64,000 bases of DNA from Pseudomonadota bacterium. Its GTDB lineage: Bacteria > Pseudomonadota > Gammaproteobacteria > Burkholderiales > Sulfuricellaceae. This document shows, piece after piece, positions 34,806 through 43,276 of this stretch. Under the pieces are notes generated by a model. The model had not been told where the DNA came from and did not search any database. It was given only the letters and a program-made list of their open reading frames with translations. Numbering within the stretch: the first letter of the stretch is position 1; every line of letters begins with the position of its first letter. The stretch lies in the NCBI GenBank assembly GCA_021801705.1, contig JAJYXP010000072.1:1-64000 (forward strand), written 5' to 3'. Position numbers and translations under genes: made by a program.

Positions 34806-36281
34806 ATGACTGAACACGAATTCAACGCCCTCGCCGCCCAAGGCTACAACCGTATCCCGCTGGTCAGGGAAACCCTGGCCGACCTCGATACGCCCTTAAG
34901 CGTTTATCTCAAGCTGGCCAACCGGCCCTATTCCTATCTGCTGGAATCGGTGGTGGGGGGCGAGCGCTTCGGGCGCTACTCCTTCATCGGCCTGCCGGCC
35001 AGGATCAGGATCAGGGTGCGCGGCCACAGCGTGAGCGTGGAAAACGACTGGGAAGTGCTGGAACAGGTCGAAACCGCCGACCCGCTGCAATTCATACAGG
35101 ATTACCAGTCCCGCTTCAAGGTGGCGCACCGCCCCGGCCAGCCCCGCTTTTGCGGCGGACTGGTGGGCTATTTCGGCTACGACGCCATCCGCTACATCGA
35201 GGCCAGGCTGGCAAGCAATACCAAGCCTGACGCGATCGGCGCACCCGACATCCTGTTGCTGCAGTCGGAAGAGCTGGCGGTAGTGGACAACCTCACCGGC
35301 AAGCTTTACCTCATCGTCTACGCCGACCCGGCCGAACCTCATGCCTACGCCAGGGCGCAGGCGCGGCTCGACGGGTTGCACCGCCTGCTGCGCCGCCCGG
35401 CGGAGATTCCCGCCGTGGTGCCGGGCGCCCGTGCCGAGGCGGAATCCGAATTCGGCGAGGAAGCCTTCAAGCAGGCTGTTGAGCGCGCCAAGCGCTACAT
35501 CTTTGACGGCGACATCATGCAGGTGGTGCTGTCGCAACGCATGTCGCAGCCCTTTTCCGCCTCGCCGCTGTCGCTTTACCGCGCGCTGCGCTCGCTCAAT
35601 CCTTCTCCCTACATGTTCTATTACGATATGGGCGAATTCCAGGTGGTCGGCTCCTCGCCGGAAATCCTGGTGCGGCTGGAAGAGGACACCGTCACCGTGC
35701 GCCCGATCGCCGGCACCCGGCCGCGCGGCAAAACCCGCGAGGAAGACGAGGCGCTGGCAAAAGACCTGCTGGCCGACCCGAAGGAACTGGCCGAGCACCT
35801 GATGCTGATGGATCTGGGCCGCAACGATGCGGGCCGCGTCGCCCAGACCGGCACGGTCAGGGTGACCGAGAATATGCAGATCGAGCGCTACTCCCACGTC
35901 ATGCACATCGTTTCCAACGTCGAAGGCAAGCTCCAGTCCGGGCGCAATGCGATGGACGTGCTGCGCGCCACCTTCCCGGCGGGCACCGTGTCCGGCGCCC
36001 CCAAGGTACGGGCGATGGAGATCATCGACGAACTGGAGCCGAGCAAACGCGGCGTTTACGCCGGCGCGGTGGGCTATCTCGGCTTCAACGGCGACATGGA
36101 TCTGGCCATCGCCATCCGCACGGCGGTGGTCAAGGGCGGCACGCTCTACGTCCAGGCCGGCGCCGGCATCGTCGCCGATTCCGTGCCCGACAGCGAATGG
36201 ACGGAAACCCGCAACAAGGCGCGCGCCGTGCTGCGTGCGGCGGAGCTGGCGCTTAGTGGATTGACTGGCCAGAATGACTGA
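34806..36281 (+). CDS. trpE: Anthranilate synthase component I
   Basis: 491 residues. The N-terminal regulatory region has [21 protein letters not shown] near 38 (the LLES motif of Trp feedback). The chorismate-binding domain has [14 protein letters not shown] near 233, [25 protein letters not shown] near 285, [15 protein letters not shown] near 332 and [22 protein letters not shown] near 432. It makes anthranilate from chorismate with TrpG glutaminase. No Trp-codon leader peptide is seen; the space before it is a hairpin repeat. Confidence 0.97.
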   Translation: MTEHEFNALAAQGYNRIPLVRETLADLDTPLSVYLKLANRPYSYLLESVVGGERFGRYSFIGLPARIRIRVRGHSVSVENDWEVLEQVETADPLQFIQDYQSRFKVAHRPGQPRFCGGLVGYFGYDAIRYIEARLASNTKPDAIGAPDILLLQSEELAVVDNLTGKLYLIVYADPAEPHAYARAQARLDGLHRLLRRPAEIPAVVPGARAEAESEFGEEAFKQAVERAKRYIFDGDIMQVVLSQRMSQPFSASPLSLYRALRSLNPSPYMFYYDMGEFQVVGSSPEILVRLEEDTVTVRPIAGTRPRGKTREEDEALAKDLLADPKELAEHLMLMDLGRNDAGRVAQTGTVRVTENMQIERYSHVMHIVSNVEGKLQSGRNAMDVLRATFPAGTVSGAPKVRAMEIIDELEPSKRGVYAGAVGYLGFNGDMDLAIAIRTAVVKGGTLYVQAGAGIVADSVPDSEWTETRNKARAVLRAAELALSGLTGQND

Positions 36282-36287
36282 AATTCC

Positions 36288-36367
36288 TTACCGCAAGGGA
36301 CGCAAAGGTACGCAAAGGAATTCGGTTAAGGTTTCCTTCGCGTACCTTTGCGTCCTTAGCGGTGAAA
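36288..36367. repeat. ACCGCAAGGGACGC-type hairpin between trpE and trpG
   Basis: Left arm TTACCGCAAGGGACGCAAAG, right arm GCGTACCTTTGCGTCCTTAG then CGGTGAAA. The tail GGTGAAAGGG serves as the ribosome-site-like sequence for trpG. Confidence 0.93.
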
Positions 36368-36377
36368 GGGTTTATCT

Positions 36378-36950
<573 letters not shown>

Positions 36951-36991
36951 ACCCCTCTCCCCTTGCGGGAGAGGGTTGGGGAGAGGGGTGG
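36951..36991. repeat. CTCTCCC hairpin arm upstream of the DUF559 gene
   Basis: ACCCCTCTCCCCTTGCGGGA then GAGGGTTGGGGAGAGGGGTGG. It starts at the trpG stop and ends three bases before the DUF559 ATG. Confidence 0.9.
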
Positions 36992-36994
36992 TGA

Positions 36995-37429
36995 ATGTCG
37001 GCGAAATTGACAAAAGTTGCACGCCTGCTGCGGAAAAGCTCAACTGACACCGAAAGGTTGTTATGGCAGCACCTACGGGCTGGTCGATTTTGTGGGCATA
37101 AATTCAAAAGACAGCAACCGCTCGGCAACTATGTGGTCGATTTTGTATGCTTCGAGGCCAGGCTGATTATAGAACTGGATGGCGGGCAACATGCAGATCA
37201 AGCGGATGCTGATAAAATTCGCGGCCAATGGTTGAATGGCCAAGGGTTTCGAGTCTTAAGATTCTGGAACAATGAAGTATTAACGAACTTGGAGGGGGTT
37301 ATGCAGTGCATGCATGCGGCGCTGTCACCCTCTCCCCGGCCCTCCCCCGTCAAGGGGGAGGGTGAAGGCCATCAAGGATGCTCTATTCCTACCCTCTTTG
37401 CGGGGGCGGGGGGAGAGGAGGAAATATAA
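36995..37429 (+). CDS. DUF559 endonuclease-like protein nested in CTCTCCC repeats
   Basis: 144 residues. LRKSSTDTERLLWQHLRAGR near 12-31, FKRQQPLGNYVVDFVCFEAR near 36-55 and LIIELDGGQHADQADADKIR near 56-75 are the DUF559 core, related to Vsr-like PD-(D/E)XK nucleases (Asp in VVDF, Glu in IELDG, QH). The last 35 residues ([15 protein letters not shown] onward) are translated repeat. The stop overlaps the trpD start (TAATG). G+C and codon use are lower than in the trp genes, which marks it as an insertion in the operon. Its true function is unknown. Confidence 0.85.
   Translation: MSAKLTKVARLLRKSSTDTERLLWQHLRAGRFCGHKFKRQQPLGNYVVDFVCFEARLIIELDGGQHADQADADKIRGQWLNGQGFRVLRFWNNEVLTNLEGVMQCMHAALSPSPRPSPVKGEGEGHQGCSIPTLFAGAGGEEEI
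37325..37421. repeat. CTCTCCC hairpin arms downstream of the DUF559 core
   Basis: CACCCTCTCCCCGGCCCTCC then CCCGTCAAGGGGGAGGGTGA (37325-37364), and TACCCTCTTTGCGGGGGCGG then GGGGAGAGGAGG (37390-37421). The terminal GGAGAGGAGG is the ribosome site of trpD. Confidence 0.88.
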
Positions 37430-38457
37430 TGACACCGCAAGCCGCATTAACCGCGCTGCTCGAAAAGCGCGACCTCACCCGCGACGAGATGCTGTCGGTC
37501 ATGCATCAGATCATGGGCGGGGAGCTGACCCCGGTGCAGATTGCCGGCATCCTTGTTGCGCTGCGTGCCAAGGGCGAAACCGTGGCCGAGATCGCCGCCG
37601 CTGCCGAGGTGATGCGCGAGCTCTCGACCAAGGTGCCGGTCGGTGCCGAAGCGCACCTGGTGGATACCTGCGGTACCGGCGGCGACGGCGTTCATACCTT
37701 CAATATCTCCACTGCCTCCGCGCTGGTTGCGGCAGCGGCGGGCGTGAAAGTGGCCAAGCACGGCGGCCGCTCCGTGTCCTCTACCTGCGGCAGCGCCGAC
37801 GTGCTCGAGCTGCTGGGCGTCAACGTCAACCTCACTCCCGATCAGGTGGCGCAATCCATCCACGAAATCGGTGTCGGCTTCATGTTCGCCCCCAACCACC
37901 ACAGCGCGATGAGATATGCCGCGCCGGTACGGCGCGAGCTGGGCGTGCGCACATTGTTCAACCTGCTCGGCCCGCTCACCAATCCGGCCGGGGCAAAAAA
38001 CCAGGTGATGGGCGTGTTCCGCAAGGATTTGTGCTATCCGCTCGCCGAGGCGCTGAAATCGCTCGGCGCGAACCATGTCATGGTGGTGCACGGCGGCGAC
38101 GGCATGGACGAGATCACCATCACCACCGAAACCCATGTCGCCGAACTGAAGGATGGGGGTGTGATGGAATACGCCGTCGACCCCGAAGCCTTCGGCATGA
38201 AACTCGGGTCGGCCGATGAGCTCAAGGCGCACGACCCGGAACAGGCCAAGGCCAGGCTGCTGTCCGTGCTGGATAACGCACCGGGCGCCGCGCGCGACAT
38301 CGTCGCCCTCAACGCCGGTGCCGCGATCTACGTCGGCGGCGTGGCGCCGACGCTGGAGGAGGGGGTGAAGAAGGCGCTCCAGGTGATTGCCAGCGGCGAG
38401 GCCAAGGCCAGGCTGGAACAGTTGATTGCTTTTTCCAATCGATTTAAAACAACTTGA
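37429..38457 (+). CDS. trpD: Anthranilate phosphoribosyltransferase
   Basis: 342 residues from the ATG at 37429, preceded by GAGGAGG. Motifs: MSVMHQIMGGELTPVQIAGI near 20, DTCGTGGDGVHTFNISTA near 79 (PRPP binding), KHGGRSVSSTCGSADVLE near 107 and VMVVHGGDGMDEI near 215. It transfers phosphoribose to anthranilate. The DUF559 cassette separates it from trpG and the GxxExxY cassette from trpC. Confidence 0.97.
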   Translation: MTPQAALTALLEKRDLTRDEMLSVMHQIMGGELTPVQIAGILVALRAKGETVAEIAAAAEVMRELSTKVPVGAEAHLVDTCGTGGDGVHTFNISTASALVAAAAGVKVAKHGGRSVSSTCGSADVLELLGVNVNLTPDQVAQSIHEIGVGFMFAPNHHSAMRYAAPVRRELGVRTLFNLLGPLTNPAGAKNQVMGVFRKDLCYPLAEALKSLGANHVMVVHGGDGMDEITITTETHVAELKDGGVMEYAVDPEAFGMKLGSADELKAHDPEQAKARLLSVLDNAPGAARDIVALNAGAAIYVGGVAPTLEEGVKKALQVIASGEAKARLEQLIAFSNRFKTT

Positions 38458-38487
38458 ACCGCAAAGGACGCGAAGGTACGCAAGGGA
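38457..38487. repeat. Left arm of the GxxExxY cassette
   Basis: AACCGCAAAGGACGCGAAGG followed by TACGCAAGGGA. It begins at the last base of the trpD stop and ends immediately before the GxxExxY ATG. It pairs with 38873-38908. Confidence 0.95.
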
Positions 38488-38871
38488 ATGCAAGATCAAG
38501 AAGAACGGGTCGGCAAGCAGATAATAGCTGAGGCCATGAAGGTTCATAGTGCTTTGGGCTGCGGGTTGTTGGAAAGTGCATATGAGGTGTGCCTTGCCTA
38601 CGAATTGGAGAAAAATGGGCTTGAGGTTAAACGGCAAGTAGCCCTTCCGGTTGTATATGATGGTTTAAAGCTCGATGCCGGCTATCGGCTTGATTTGCTG
38701 GTTGGTGATTGCGTTATCGTTGAATTAAAGGCGGTTGAAAAGTTGGCGCCCATTCATACTGCCCAGTTATTGAGCTATCTAAAATTAAGCGGCCATAAGC
38801 TTGGTTTTGTTTTGAATTTCAATGTCATCCATATGCGTGACGGCATCAAGCGGATCGTGAATGGTTTATAA
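38488..38871 (+). CDS. GxxExxY-family PD-(D/E)XK nuclease-like protein inside a hairpin element
   Basis: 127 residues. The diagnostic motif is GLLESAYEVCLAYELEKNG near residues 28-46 (G-LL-E-SA-Y). KLDAGYRLDLLVGDCVIVELKAVEKL near 70-95 gives the nuclease-type D...E-x-K core, followed by HTAQLLSYLKLSGHKLGFVLNF and a basic tail. Family members are widespread, often multicopy, and unassigned. The gene fills the loop of a long inverted repeat almost exactly (arm, ATG; stop, one base, arm). G+C is lower than in trpD or trpC, which points to transfer. Confidence 0.9.
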   Translation: MQDQEERVGKQIIAEAMKVHSALGCGLLESAYEVCLAYELEKNGLEVKRQVALPVVYDGLKLDAGYRLDLLVGDCVIVELKAVEKLAPIHTAQLLSYLKLSGHKLGFVLNFNVIHMRDGIKRIVNGL

Positions 38872-38872
38872 G

Positions 38873-38908
38873 TTTTCCTTTGCGTACCTTCGCGTCCTTT
38901 GCGGTGAG
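38873..38908. repeat. Right arm of the GxxExxY cassette
   Basis: TTTTCCTTTGCGTACCTTCG then CGTCCTTTGCGGTGA. It complements the left arm over about 26 uninterrupted bases. A shorter similar piece TGCGTTCTCTGCGGTGAGA follows to 38940 and reaches the trpC ribosome site. Confidence 0.95.
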
Positions 38909-38947
38909 TTATTTTTTCCTGTGCGTTCTCTGCGGTGAGATCTGAAC

Positions 38948-39829
38948 ATGTCCGACATCCTGCAAAAAATCCTTGAAGTAAAGCAAGCCGAAGTCGCCTG
39001 CGCGACGGCAAAAAAATCCTACGCCGCCATCCGCGCCGAGGCGGAAGCCATGCCGCCCGCCCGCGATTTCACCGGCGCCATTCGTGCCAAAATCAACGCG
39101 GGCAAGCCTGCCGTGATTGCCGAAATCAAAAAGGCCAGCCCCTCCAAAGGCGTGATCCGGGAAAATTTCGATCCGGCCGCGATAGCGAAAAGCTACGAGC
39201 AGCACGGCGCAGCCTGTCTGTCGGTGCTCACCGACGTGCAGTTTTTCCAGGGCAGCAAGCAGCATCTTGCCGAAGCGCGCGCCGCCTGCGCTCTGCCGGT
39301 GCTGCGCAAGGATTTCATGATCGATCCCTACCAGGTGTGCCGGGCACGAACGATAGGCGCCGACGCCATTCTGCTGATCGTGGCGGCGTTCACCCTCTCC
39401 CCAGCCCTCCCCCGTCAAGGGGGAGGGGGCAAAACCCCCTCTCCCCTGGTGGGAGAGGGCTGGGGAGAGGGGGGGGGCGAATTTGACCTCGCCAAAATGC
39501 GGGAACTGGAAACCCTCGCCCACGAACTCGGCATGGCGGTGCTGGTGGAAAGCCACGATGCCGCCGAGCTTGATCTGGCGCTTGAACTCCAGACCCCGCT
39601 GATCGGCATCAACAACCGCAACCTGCGCAGCTTCGAAACCCGCCTGCAAACCACCCTCGACCTGTTGCCGCGCATCCCGTCCGACCGCATCGCGATCACC
39701 GAAAGCGGCATCCTCCGTCCAGCCGACGTCCAGTTCATGCGCGGCCACGGCGTCAACGCCTTTCTCGTCGGCGAAGCCTTCATGCGGGCGGAGGATCCGG
39801 GGGTGGAGCTGGGGCGGCTGTTCCGCTAA
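38948..39829 (+). CDS. trpC: Indole-3-glycerol-phosphate synthase with an inserted repeat
   Basis: 293 residues against about 260 usual. Core motifs: [20 protein letters not shown] near 57 (catalytic Lys), [13 protein letters not shown] near 92, [21 protein letters not shown] near 119, [13 protein letters not shown] near 218 and IAITESGI near 248. Between LLIVAA and [17 protein letters not shown] about 31 residues ([18 protein letters not shown] and on) are encoded by a CTCTCCC hairpin inserted in frame, at the loop after beta-strand 4. Activity may survive as the insert lies in a surface loop, but this is unproven. Confidence 0.94.
   Translation: MSDILQKILEVKQAEVACATAKKSYAAIRAEAEAMPPARDFTGAIRAKINAGKPAVIAEIKKASPSKGVIRENFDPAAIAKSYEQHGAACLSVLTDVQFFQGSKQHLAEARAACALPVLRKDFMIDPYQVCRARTIGADAILLIVAAFTLSPALPRQGGGGKTPSPLVGEGWGEGGGEFDLAKMRELETLAHELGMAVLVESHDAAELDLALELQTPLIGINNRNLRSFETRLQTTLDLLPRIPSDRIAITESGILRPADVQFMRGHGVNAFLVGEAFMRAEDPGVELGRLFR
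39390..39475 (+). repeat. CTCTCCC hairpin inserted in frame in trpC
   Basis: Arms CACCCTCTCCCCAGCCCTCC (39390) and GAGGGCTGGGGAGAGGGGG (to about 39472), with inner CCCCCGTCAAGGGGGAGGG and CCCCTCTCCCCTGGTGGGAG hairpins. The insert keeps the reading frame. Confidence 0.95.
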
Positions 39830-39895
39830 GCGTAAGCGTTCGCTTTGTATCTGTTGCCGTTTCCGAGTATTATTAAGTAATATTTTGGAGGTATT

Positions 39896-40186
39896 ATGGC
39901 TGCGGAAAGAATGTTCACTGCCAGTGTCAAACTGGAACCCGATTTGAAATCCCGTTTGCAACACTTGGCCGAAGCGCGTCGGCGCAAAACCCACTGGCTG
40001 ATGCAGGAAGCGATCCGCGAGTACGTCGAGAGGGAAGAAAAGCGCGAGCAGTTCCGGCAGGACGCCCTCAGGGCCTGGCGGGAATTTCAGGAAACCGGGC
40101 TGCATGTGACGGCGGACGAGGCCGATGCCTGGCTCGCCAAACTGGCGGAGGGGCAAGTCGCGGAACCGCCTGAATGCCACGTTTAG
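39896..40186 (+). CDS. Ribbon-helix-helix (CopG/ParD-like) antitoxin
   Basis: 96 residues. FTASVKLEPDLKSRLQHLAE near 6 and RRKTHWLMQEAIREYVEREE near 30 form the RHH DNA-binding fold; the acidic, Trp-containing C-terminus (DEADAWLAKLAEG) binds the toxin. GGAGGTATT precedes the ATG. It overlaps the toxin gene by 13 bp, so this is a type II module. Confidence 0.88.
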   Translation: MAAERMFTASVKLEPDLKSRLQHLAEARRRKTHWLMQEAIREYVEREEKREQFRQDALRAWREFQETGLHVTADEADAWLAKLAEGQVAEPPECHV

Positions 40187-40464
40187 TCTGGTCACCGCCA
40201 GCGCTGAAAGATGTGCAACGTGTTTGGCGATTTCTGGCCGACAAAAACATGGATGCTGCCAGGCGGGCGGTGAATGCCATCCGTGAGGGCGTCAAGCCAA
40301 TTGGCCAGCACCCGGAAATTGGACGGCCGGTTGATGAGATGCCCCCGGAGTTCCGGGAATGGCCGATCCATTTTGGTGATAGCGGATACATCGCACTGTA
40401 CCGCTATGATGGCAAAGGCGCGGTGATACTGGCGGTACGCCACCAGAAAGAAGCCGGGTTCTGA
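40174..40464 (+). CDS. RelE/ParE-family toxin
   Basis: 96 residues. LVWSPPALKDVQRVWRFLAD at the start, AIREGVKPIGQHPEIGRPVD near 43, and YIALYRYDGKGAVILAVRHQKEAGF at the end follow the ParE/RelE layout, including the C-terminal VRHQKEAG signature. ParE members poison gyrase and RelE members cut mRNA; which applies is not clear. Confidence 0.88.
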   Translation: MPRLVWSPPALKDVQRVWRFLADKNMDAARRAVNAIREGVKPIGQHPEIGRPVDEMPPEFREWPIHFGDSGYIALYRYDGKGAVILAVRHQKEAGF

Positions 40465-40492
40465 CCGGCGAAGGCCGGCCCTTAATCGTGGT

Positions 40493-40600
40493 TTGTCCCC
40501 TTATTTTACGCATGAAGCGTGCCGCGTGAACATAATTCGTGGTCTGTCCCCTATTATTCTGTCCCCTATTATTCCCTATTATTCCGGTTAAGCTCTGTAT
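40493..40600. repeat. GTCCCCTATT repeats (RAYT-linked) upstream of the porin
   Basis: TGGTTTGTCCCCTTATTTTA, TCGTGGTCTGTCCCCTATTA and two more CCCCTATTATT units. These match the ends of the RAYT element at 44263-45066. The rest of this 311-bp gap should hold the porin promoter; a good ribosome site CAAGGAGAG lies at about 40759-40767. Confidence 0.75.
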
Positions 40601-40775
40601 CTCAGATAAAGCCCGTTGCGAAAAAACAACACATTTCCCCCCGGCGGCGAGAAACACGGCGTTTTTCTCATCCATTGCTTGGCATCCGCAGCGCTCTTCA
40701 TGATAATGAAAGCGTCCAAAAGGACATGGCTCTGCAGAGCTTGGCTCTATTTAACCTACTCAAGGAGAGTAATAC

Positions 40776-41906
40776 ATGAACAAGAAACTTCTGGCTTTGG
40801 CAGTTGCTGCCGCTCTGGCCCCTGCCGCAGCGATGGCCGACAGCGGCAACGTGACCATCTACGGCGTCATGGACGCGTCCTACGACCTCACCGACAACGG
40901 CAATGGCGCTGCCACCGCTGGCGGCGCTGTCGTCAACGGCATCCGCGCCAACAAGATCTCCAGCAACAACTCTCGCCTCGGCTTCAAGGGCAGCGAAGAT
41001 CTGGGCAACGGCCTTTCCGCCGTGTGGCAGATCGAAAGCACGATCGCCGTTGATACTGGCGCCAGCTCGCTGGCGACCCGCAACACCTTCGTCGGTCTGA
41101 GCAGCAAGACCGCCGGCACCGCGATCCTCGGCCGTCACGACACCCCTTACAAGATGTCCACCCGTGGCTATGACTACTTCAGCGACGGTCTGGCCGACAA
41201 CCGCAACTTGATGGGCGCCGGCATAACCAAGACTGGCTCCTTTTCCGGCGGTTCCTTTGACGGCCGTCCGAACAATGTGGTCGCTTACATGTCCCCCAAC
41301 ATGAACGGCTTCAAGGCTGCCGCCGCTTACGTGGCTGGCGCTGAAGATGTCGCCACTTCCGGCGACAAGAAGGGCGATGCCTGGTCCCTCAGCGGCAACT
41401 ACGCCAATGGCCCCCTGACCGCTGCCCTGGCCTATGAGCGTCACAAGTTGGGTGGTCTTCTCACCGGCGACTTGGCTGCCACTTCTGCAGCTTTGGTTGA
41501 CAAGACCGAAAAGGCATGGAAACTGGGCGTGGGTTACAGCTTTGGCGACCTGATGGTGAATGGCGTTTACGAGAAAATCAGCGACGATTTCACCACTTCC
41601 AATGGTCACAAAGCTTACACCCTGGGCGCCAAGTACAAGATCGGCAGCAACGATCTTAAACTGGCTTACATCAAGGCCGGCGACCTGGATGGCGGCCAGA
41701 CCTCTACCGGTGCCAAGCAGTGGGCCCTGGGCGTGGATCACCACATGAGCAAACGCACCAAGGTCTTCGCCCAGTACGTCAAGCTGAGCAACGACACGAA
41801 TGCCAAATACGGCCTGACCGGTGCGAATCCGACTGGCAAGGTGTCCGCAAAAGGTTACGATGCTGATCCGTCCGCCTGGTCCTTCGGTATGCGTCACGTC
41901 TTCTAA
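40776..41906 (+). CDS. Betaproteobacterial general porin
   Basis: 376 residues. Signal peptide KKLLALAVAAALAPAAAMA, first strand SGNVTIYGVMDASYDL, then SSNNSRLGFKGSEDLGNGLSAVWQIES near 63 (the porin PEFYG-like eyelet region follows) and a last strand AWSFGMRHVF with the terminal Phe needed for BAM insertion. It is a 16-strand trimeric diffusion channel. Codon use is strongly biased, consistent with high expression. A strong terminator follows. A scar of a second porin's 3' end lies at 45103-45176. Confidence 0.95.
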   Translation: MNKKLLALAVAAALAPAAAMADSGNVTIYGVMDASYDLTDNGNGAATAGGAVVNGIRANKISSNNSRLGFKGSEDLGNGLSAVWQIESTIAVDTGASSLATRNTFVGLSSKTAGTAILGRHDTPYKMSTRGYDYFSDGLADNRNLMGAGITKTGSFSGGSFDGRPNNVVAYMSPNMNGFKAAAAYVAGAEDVATSGDKKGDAWSLSGNYANGPLTAALAYERHKLGGLLTGDLAATSAALVDKTEKAWKLGVGYSFGDLMVNGVYEKISDDFTTSNGHKAYTLGAKYKIGSNDLKLAYIKAGDLDGGQTSTGAKQWALGVDHHMSKRTKVFAQYVKLSNDTNAKYGLTGANPTGKVSAKGYDADPSAWSFGMRHVF

Positions 41907-41944
41907 TTTCCTGCCGGCTTTGCCGGCTTGAAGTTTGAAGATAG

Positions 41945-41974
41945 AAACGGGCCTCTTCGGAGGCCCGTTTTTTT
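41945..41974 (+). terminator. Porin terminator
   Basis: AAACGGGCCTCTTCGGAGGC then CCGTTTTTTT: a nine-base stem, TTCG loop and T-run, 39 bp after the stop. It is duplicated at 45177-45206. Confidence 0.95.
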
Positions 41975-41994
41975 ATGGGGGGCAATGGGGGACA

Positions 41995-42043
41995 GCCTGG
42001 TAGGGTGGGCACGTTTTTTGTGCCCACGCGGAATAACTCCGCT
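41995..42043. repeat. GTAGGGTGGGCACG repeat (copy 1)
   Basis: CCTGGTAGGGTGGGCACGTT followed by TTTTGTGCCCACGCGGAATAACTCCGCT, a GTGGGCAC...GTGCCCAC hairpin. It recurs at 43092-43181. Confidence 0.9.
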
Positions 42044-42050
42044 CAGAAAT

Positions 42051-42283
42051 AATAGGGGACAGACCACCATTTCTTTGATTACCAACAATAGGGGACAGAC
42101 CACCATTTCTTTGATCATCCATCGCATTTTCCATGCGACACCATGCCTCGACGCGCCCGTATAAAGCTCGAGAACACGCCGGTTCATCTGATCCAGCGTG
42201 GCAATAACCGCACAGCTTGATGGCGATTACCAGTTCTATCTTCATCATCTGGCTGTGAGTAATTGTGGTCTGTCCCCTATTCG
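42051..42283 (+). pseudogene. Internally deleted RAYT element
   Basis: It starts with two AATAGGGGACAGACCACCAT units and keeps the RAYT start at 42143 (MPRRARIKLENTPVHLIQRG) for 25 codons, then a small deletion creates a stop at 42218-42220. After a short stretch matching codons 28-42 of the intact gene the copy jumps to the element's right end (GTGGTCTGTCCCCTATT). About 570 bp are missing relative to 44326-45027. It looks like a non-autonomous derivative. Confidence 0.9.
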
Positions 42284-42335
42284 GGGGCACTATTATCGCT
42301 TTACACTATAGAATTGATATGGTGCAATACACCCC

Positions 42336-42614
42336 ATGAGCGCCACCGAACTTTACCGGCTCAAGGAATCCTATGGCAGCGGTTTTATTGAGATTGTGAT
42401 CTGGCGGGTACCTCGCCCGGTATCGCCTTCTGAACATCCTTACAAGTATCGGCTGGTCTATGTGGTAGACGGCGATAGAGTAGTAGGTTACGACAACGAA
42501 CGCGGCAAGGGCGACCACAAGTATCTGGGCGACCGGGAAGAATCCTATTGCTTCGAGAGTCCGAAACAGTTGATGGCCGACTTTATGGCTGACGTCAAGG
42601 GAGCTGAAAAATGA
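42336..42614 (+). CDS. TumE-like (DUF6516) toxin
   Basis: 92 residues. IEIVIWRVPRPVSPSEHPYKYRLVYVVDG near 18-46, VVGYDNERGKGDHKYLGDRE near 49 and FESPKQLMADFMADV near 73 fit the TumE/DUF6516 toxin family. The start overlaps nothing upstream; its stop overlaps the partner's ATG (ATGA). Codon use resembles the rest of this island more than the porin. Family assignment is from memory of the motif pattern. Confidence 0.78.
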   Translation: MSATELYRLKESYGSGFIEIVIWRVPRPVSPSEHPYKYRLVYVVDGDRVVGYDNERGKGDHKYLGDREESYCFESPKQLMADFMADVKGAEK

Positions 42615-42988
42615 GCGAACGAATTTTGAATGTGAAAGTGGGCGAAGGTATTGAGACTGGCCTGGTCCATGCCGCCCAAGTCATGGAGGCATTGGATCGC
42701 GGCGAGAGGGTTGCACCCTATTTTGGCGTTGGCTTTGACGACATCAGCCAGATGTTCGCCGTTTTCACCCCCAGACGGTGGGATTTGCTCGCCGCCTTGC
42801 GCGAGGGAGGTCCCATGACCATCGCCGAACTCGCCCGGAGGGTAAATCGCGACTACAAGAACGTGCACGGTGATGTGGAAAAATTGATTGAGTGGCTGGC
42901 CGTGGAAAAGAACGAACATGGTCGCGTCCATGCACCCTACGCCGAAATCGTGGTGGACGTACGTTTGCCAAGCCGTCGGGCTGCTTAA
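42611..42988 (+). CDS. TumA-like HTH antitoxin (HVO_A0114 type)
   Basis: 125 residues. A winged-helix region RRWDLLAALREGGPMTIAELARRVNRDYKNVHGDVEKLIE-type (residues 55-94) is typical of the HVO_A0114 group that partners TumE/DUF6516 toxins. LVAVEKNEHGRVHAPYAEI-like wing follows. Coupled to the upstream gene by a four-base overlap; toxin-first order is usual for this pair. Confidence 0.78.
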   Translation: MSERILNVKVGEGIETGLVHAAQVMEALDRGERVAPYFGVGFDDISQMFAVFTPRRWDLLAALREGGPMTIAELARRVNRDYKNVHGDVEKLIEWLAVEKNEHGRVHAPYAEIVVDVRLPSRRAA

Positions 42989-42996
42989 CGACCTGA

Positions 42997-43091
42997 CAAT
43001 AGACAATAGGGGACATAGACAATAGGGGACAGACCACCATTTATTTGCTATATTTGACCATCCATCCATTTTCCATGCGACACGATGCCTA
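42997..43091 (+). mobile_element. Second RAYT element remnant (left end only)
   Basis: Two GACAATAGGGGACA units, then TATTTGCTATATTTGACCAT and CCATGCGACACGATGCCTAG, matching 44263-44333 up to the third codon of the transposase. It is then cut by the GTAGGGTGGGCACG repeat. Confidence 0.88.
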
Positions 43092-43181
43092 GCCTGGTAG
43101 GGTGGGCACGTTTTTTGTGCCCACGCGGAATAACTCCGCTGACCGCGTGGGCACAAAGATGTGCCCACCCTACTTGGCTAA
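43092..43181. repeat. GTAGGGTGGGCACG repeat (copy 2) with an inverted partner
   Basis: CCTGGTAGGGTGGGCACGTT to AATAACTCCGCTGA, then CGCGTGGGCACAAAGATGTG CCCACCCTAC in inverse order. The first 49 bp are the same as 41995-42043. Confidence 0.9.
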
Positions 43182-43186
43182 AGGGG

Positions 43187-43267
43187 GGGCTTTACCAGGA
43201 ATTGTTGGACGATTGGAAGCTTTGTGCGGATCGACAGCAGCCGAAGCCGATTCCGCCATTGAGATAA
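43187..43267 (+). pseudogene. C-terminal fragment of a DUF4160-type gene
   Basis: The frame reads YQELLDDWKLCADRQQPKPI PPLR then stop, 9 bp before the DUF2442 gene. DUF4160 proteins commonly end in ELLDNWxxxxxxxPxxKIxPL and precede DUF2442, so this is the tail of the missing partner. The 5' part has been replaced by the GTAGGGTGGGCACG repeat. Confidence 0.72.
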
Positions 43268-43276
43268 GGAGCCGTC

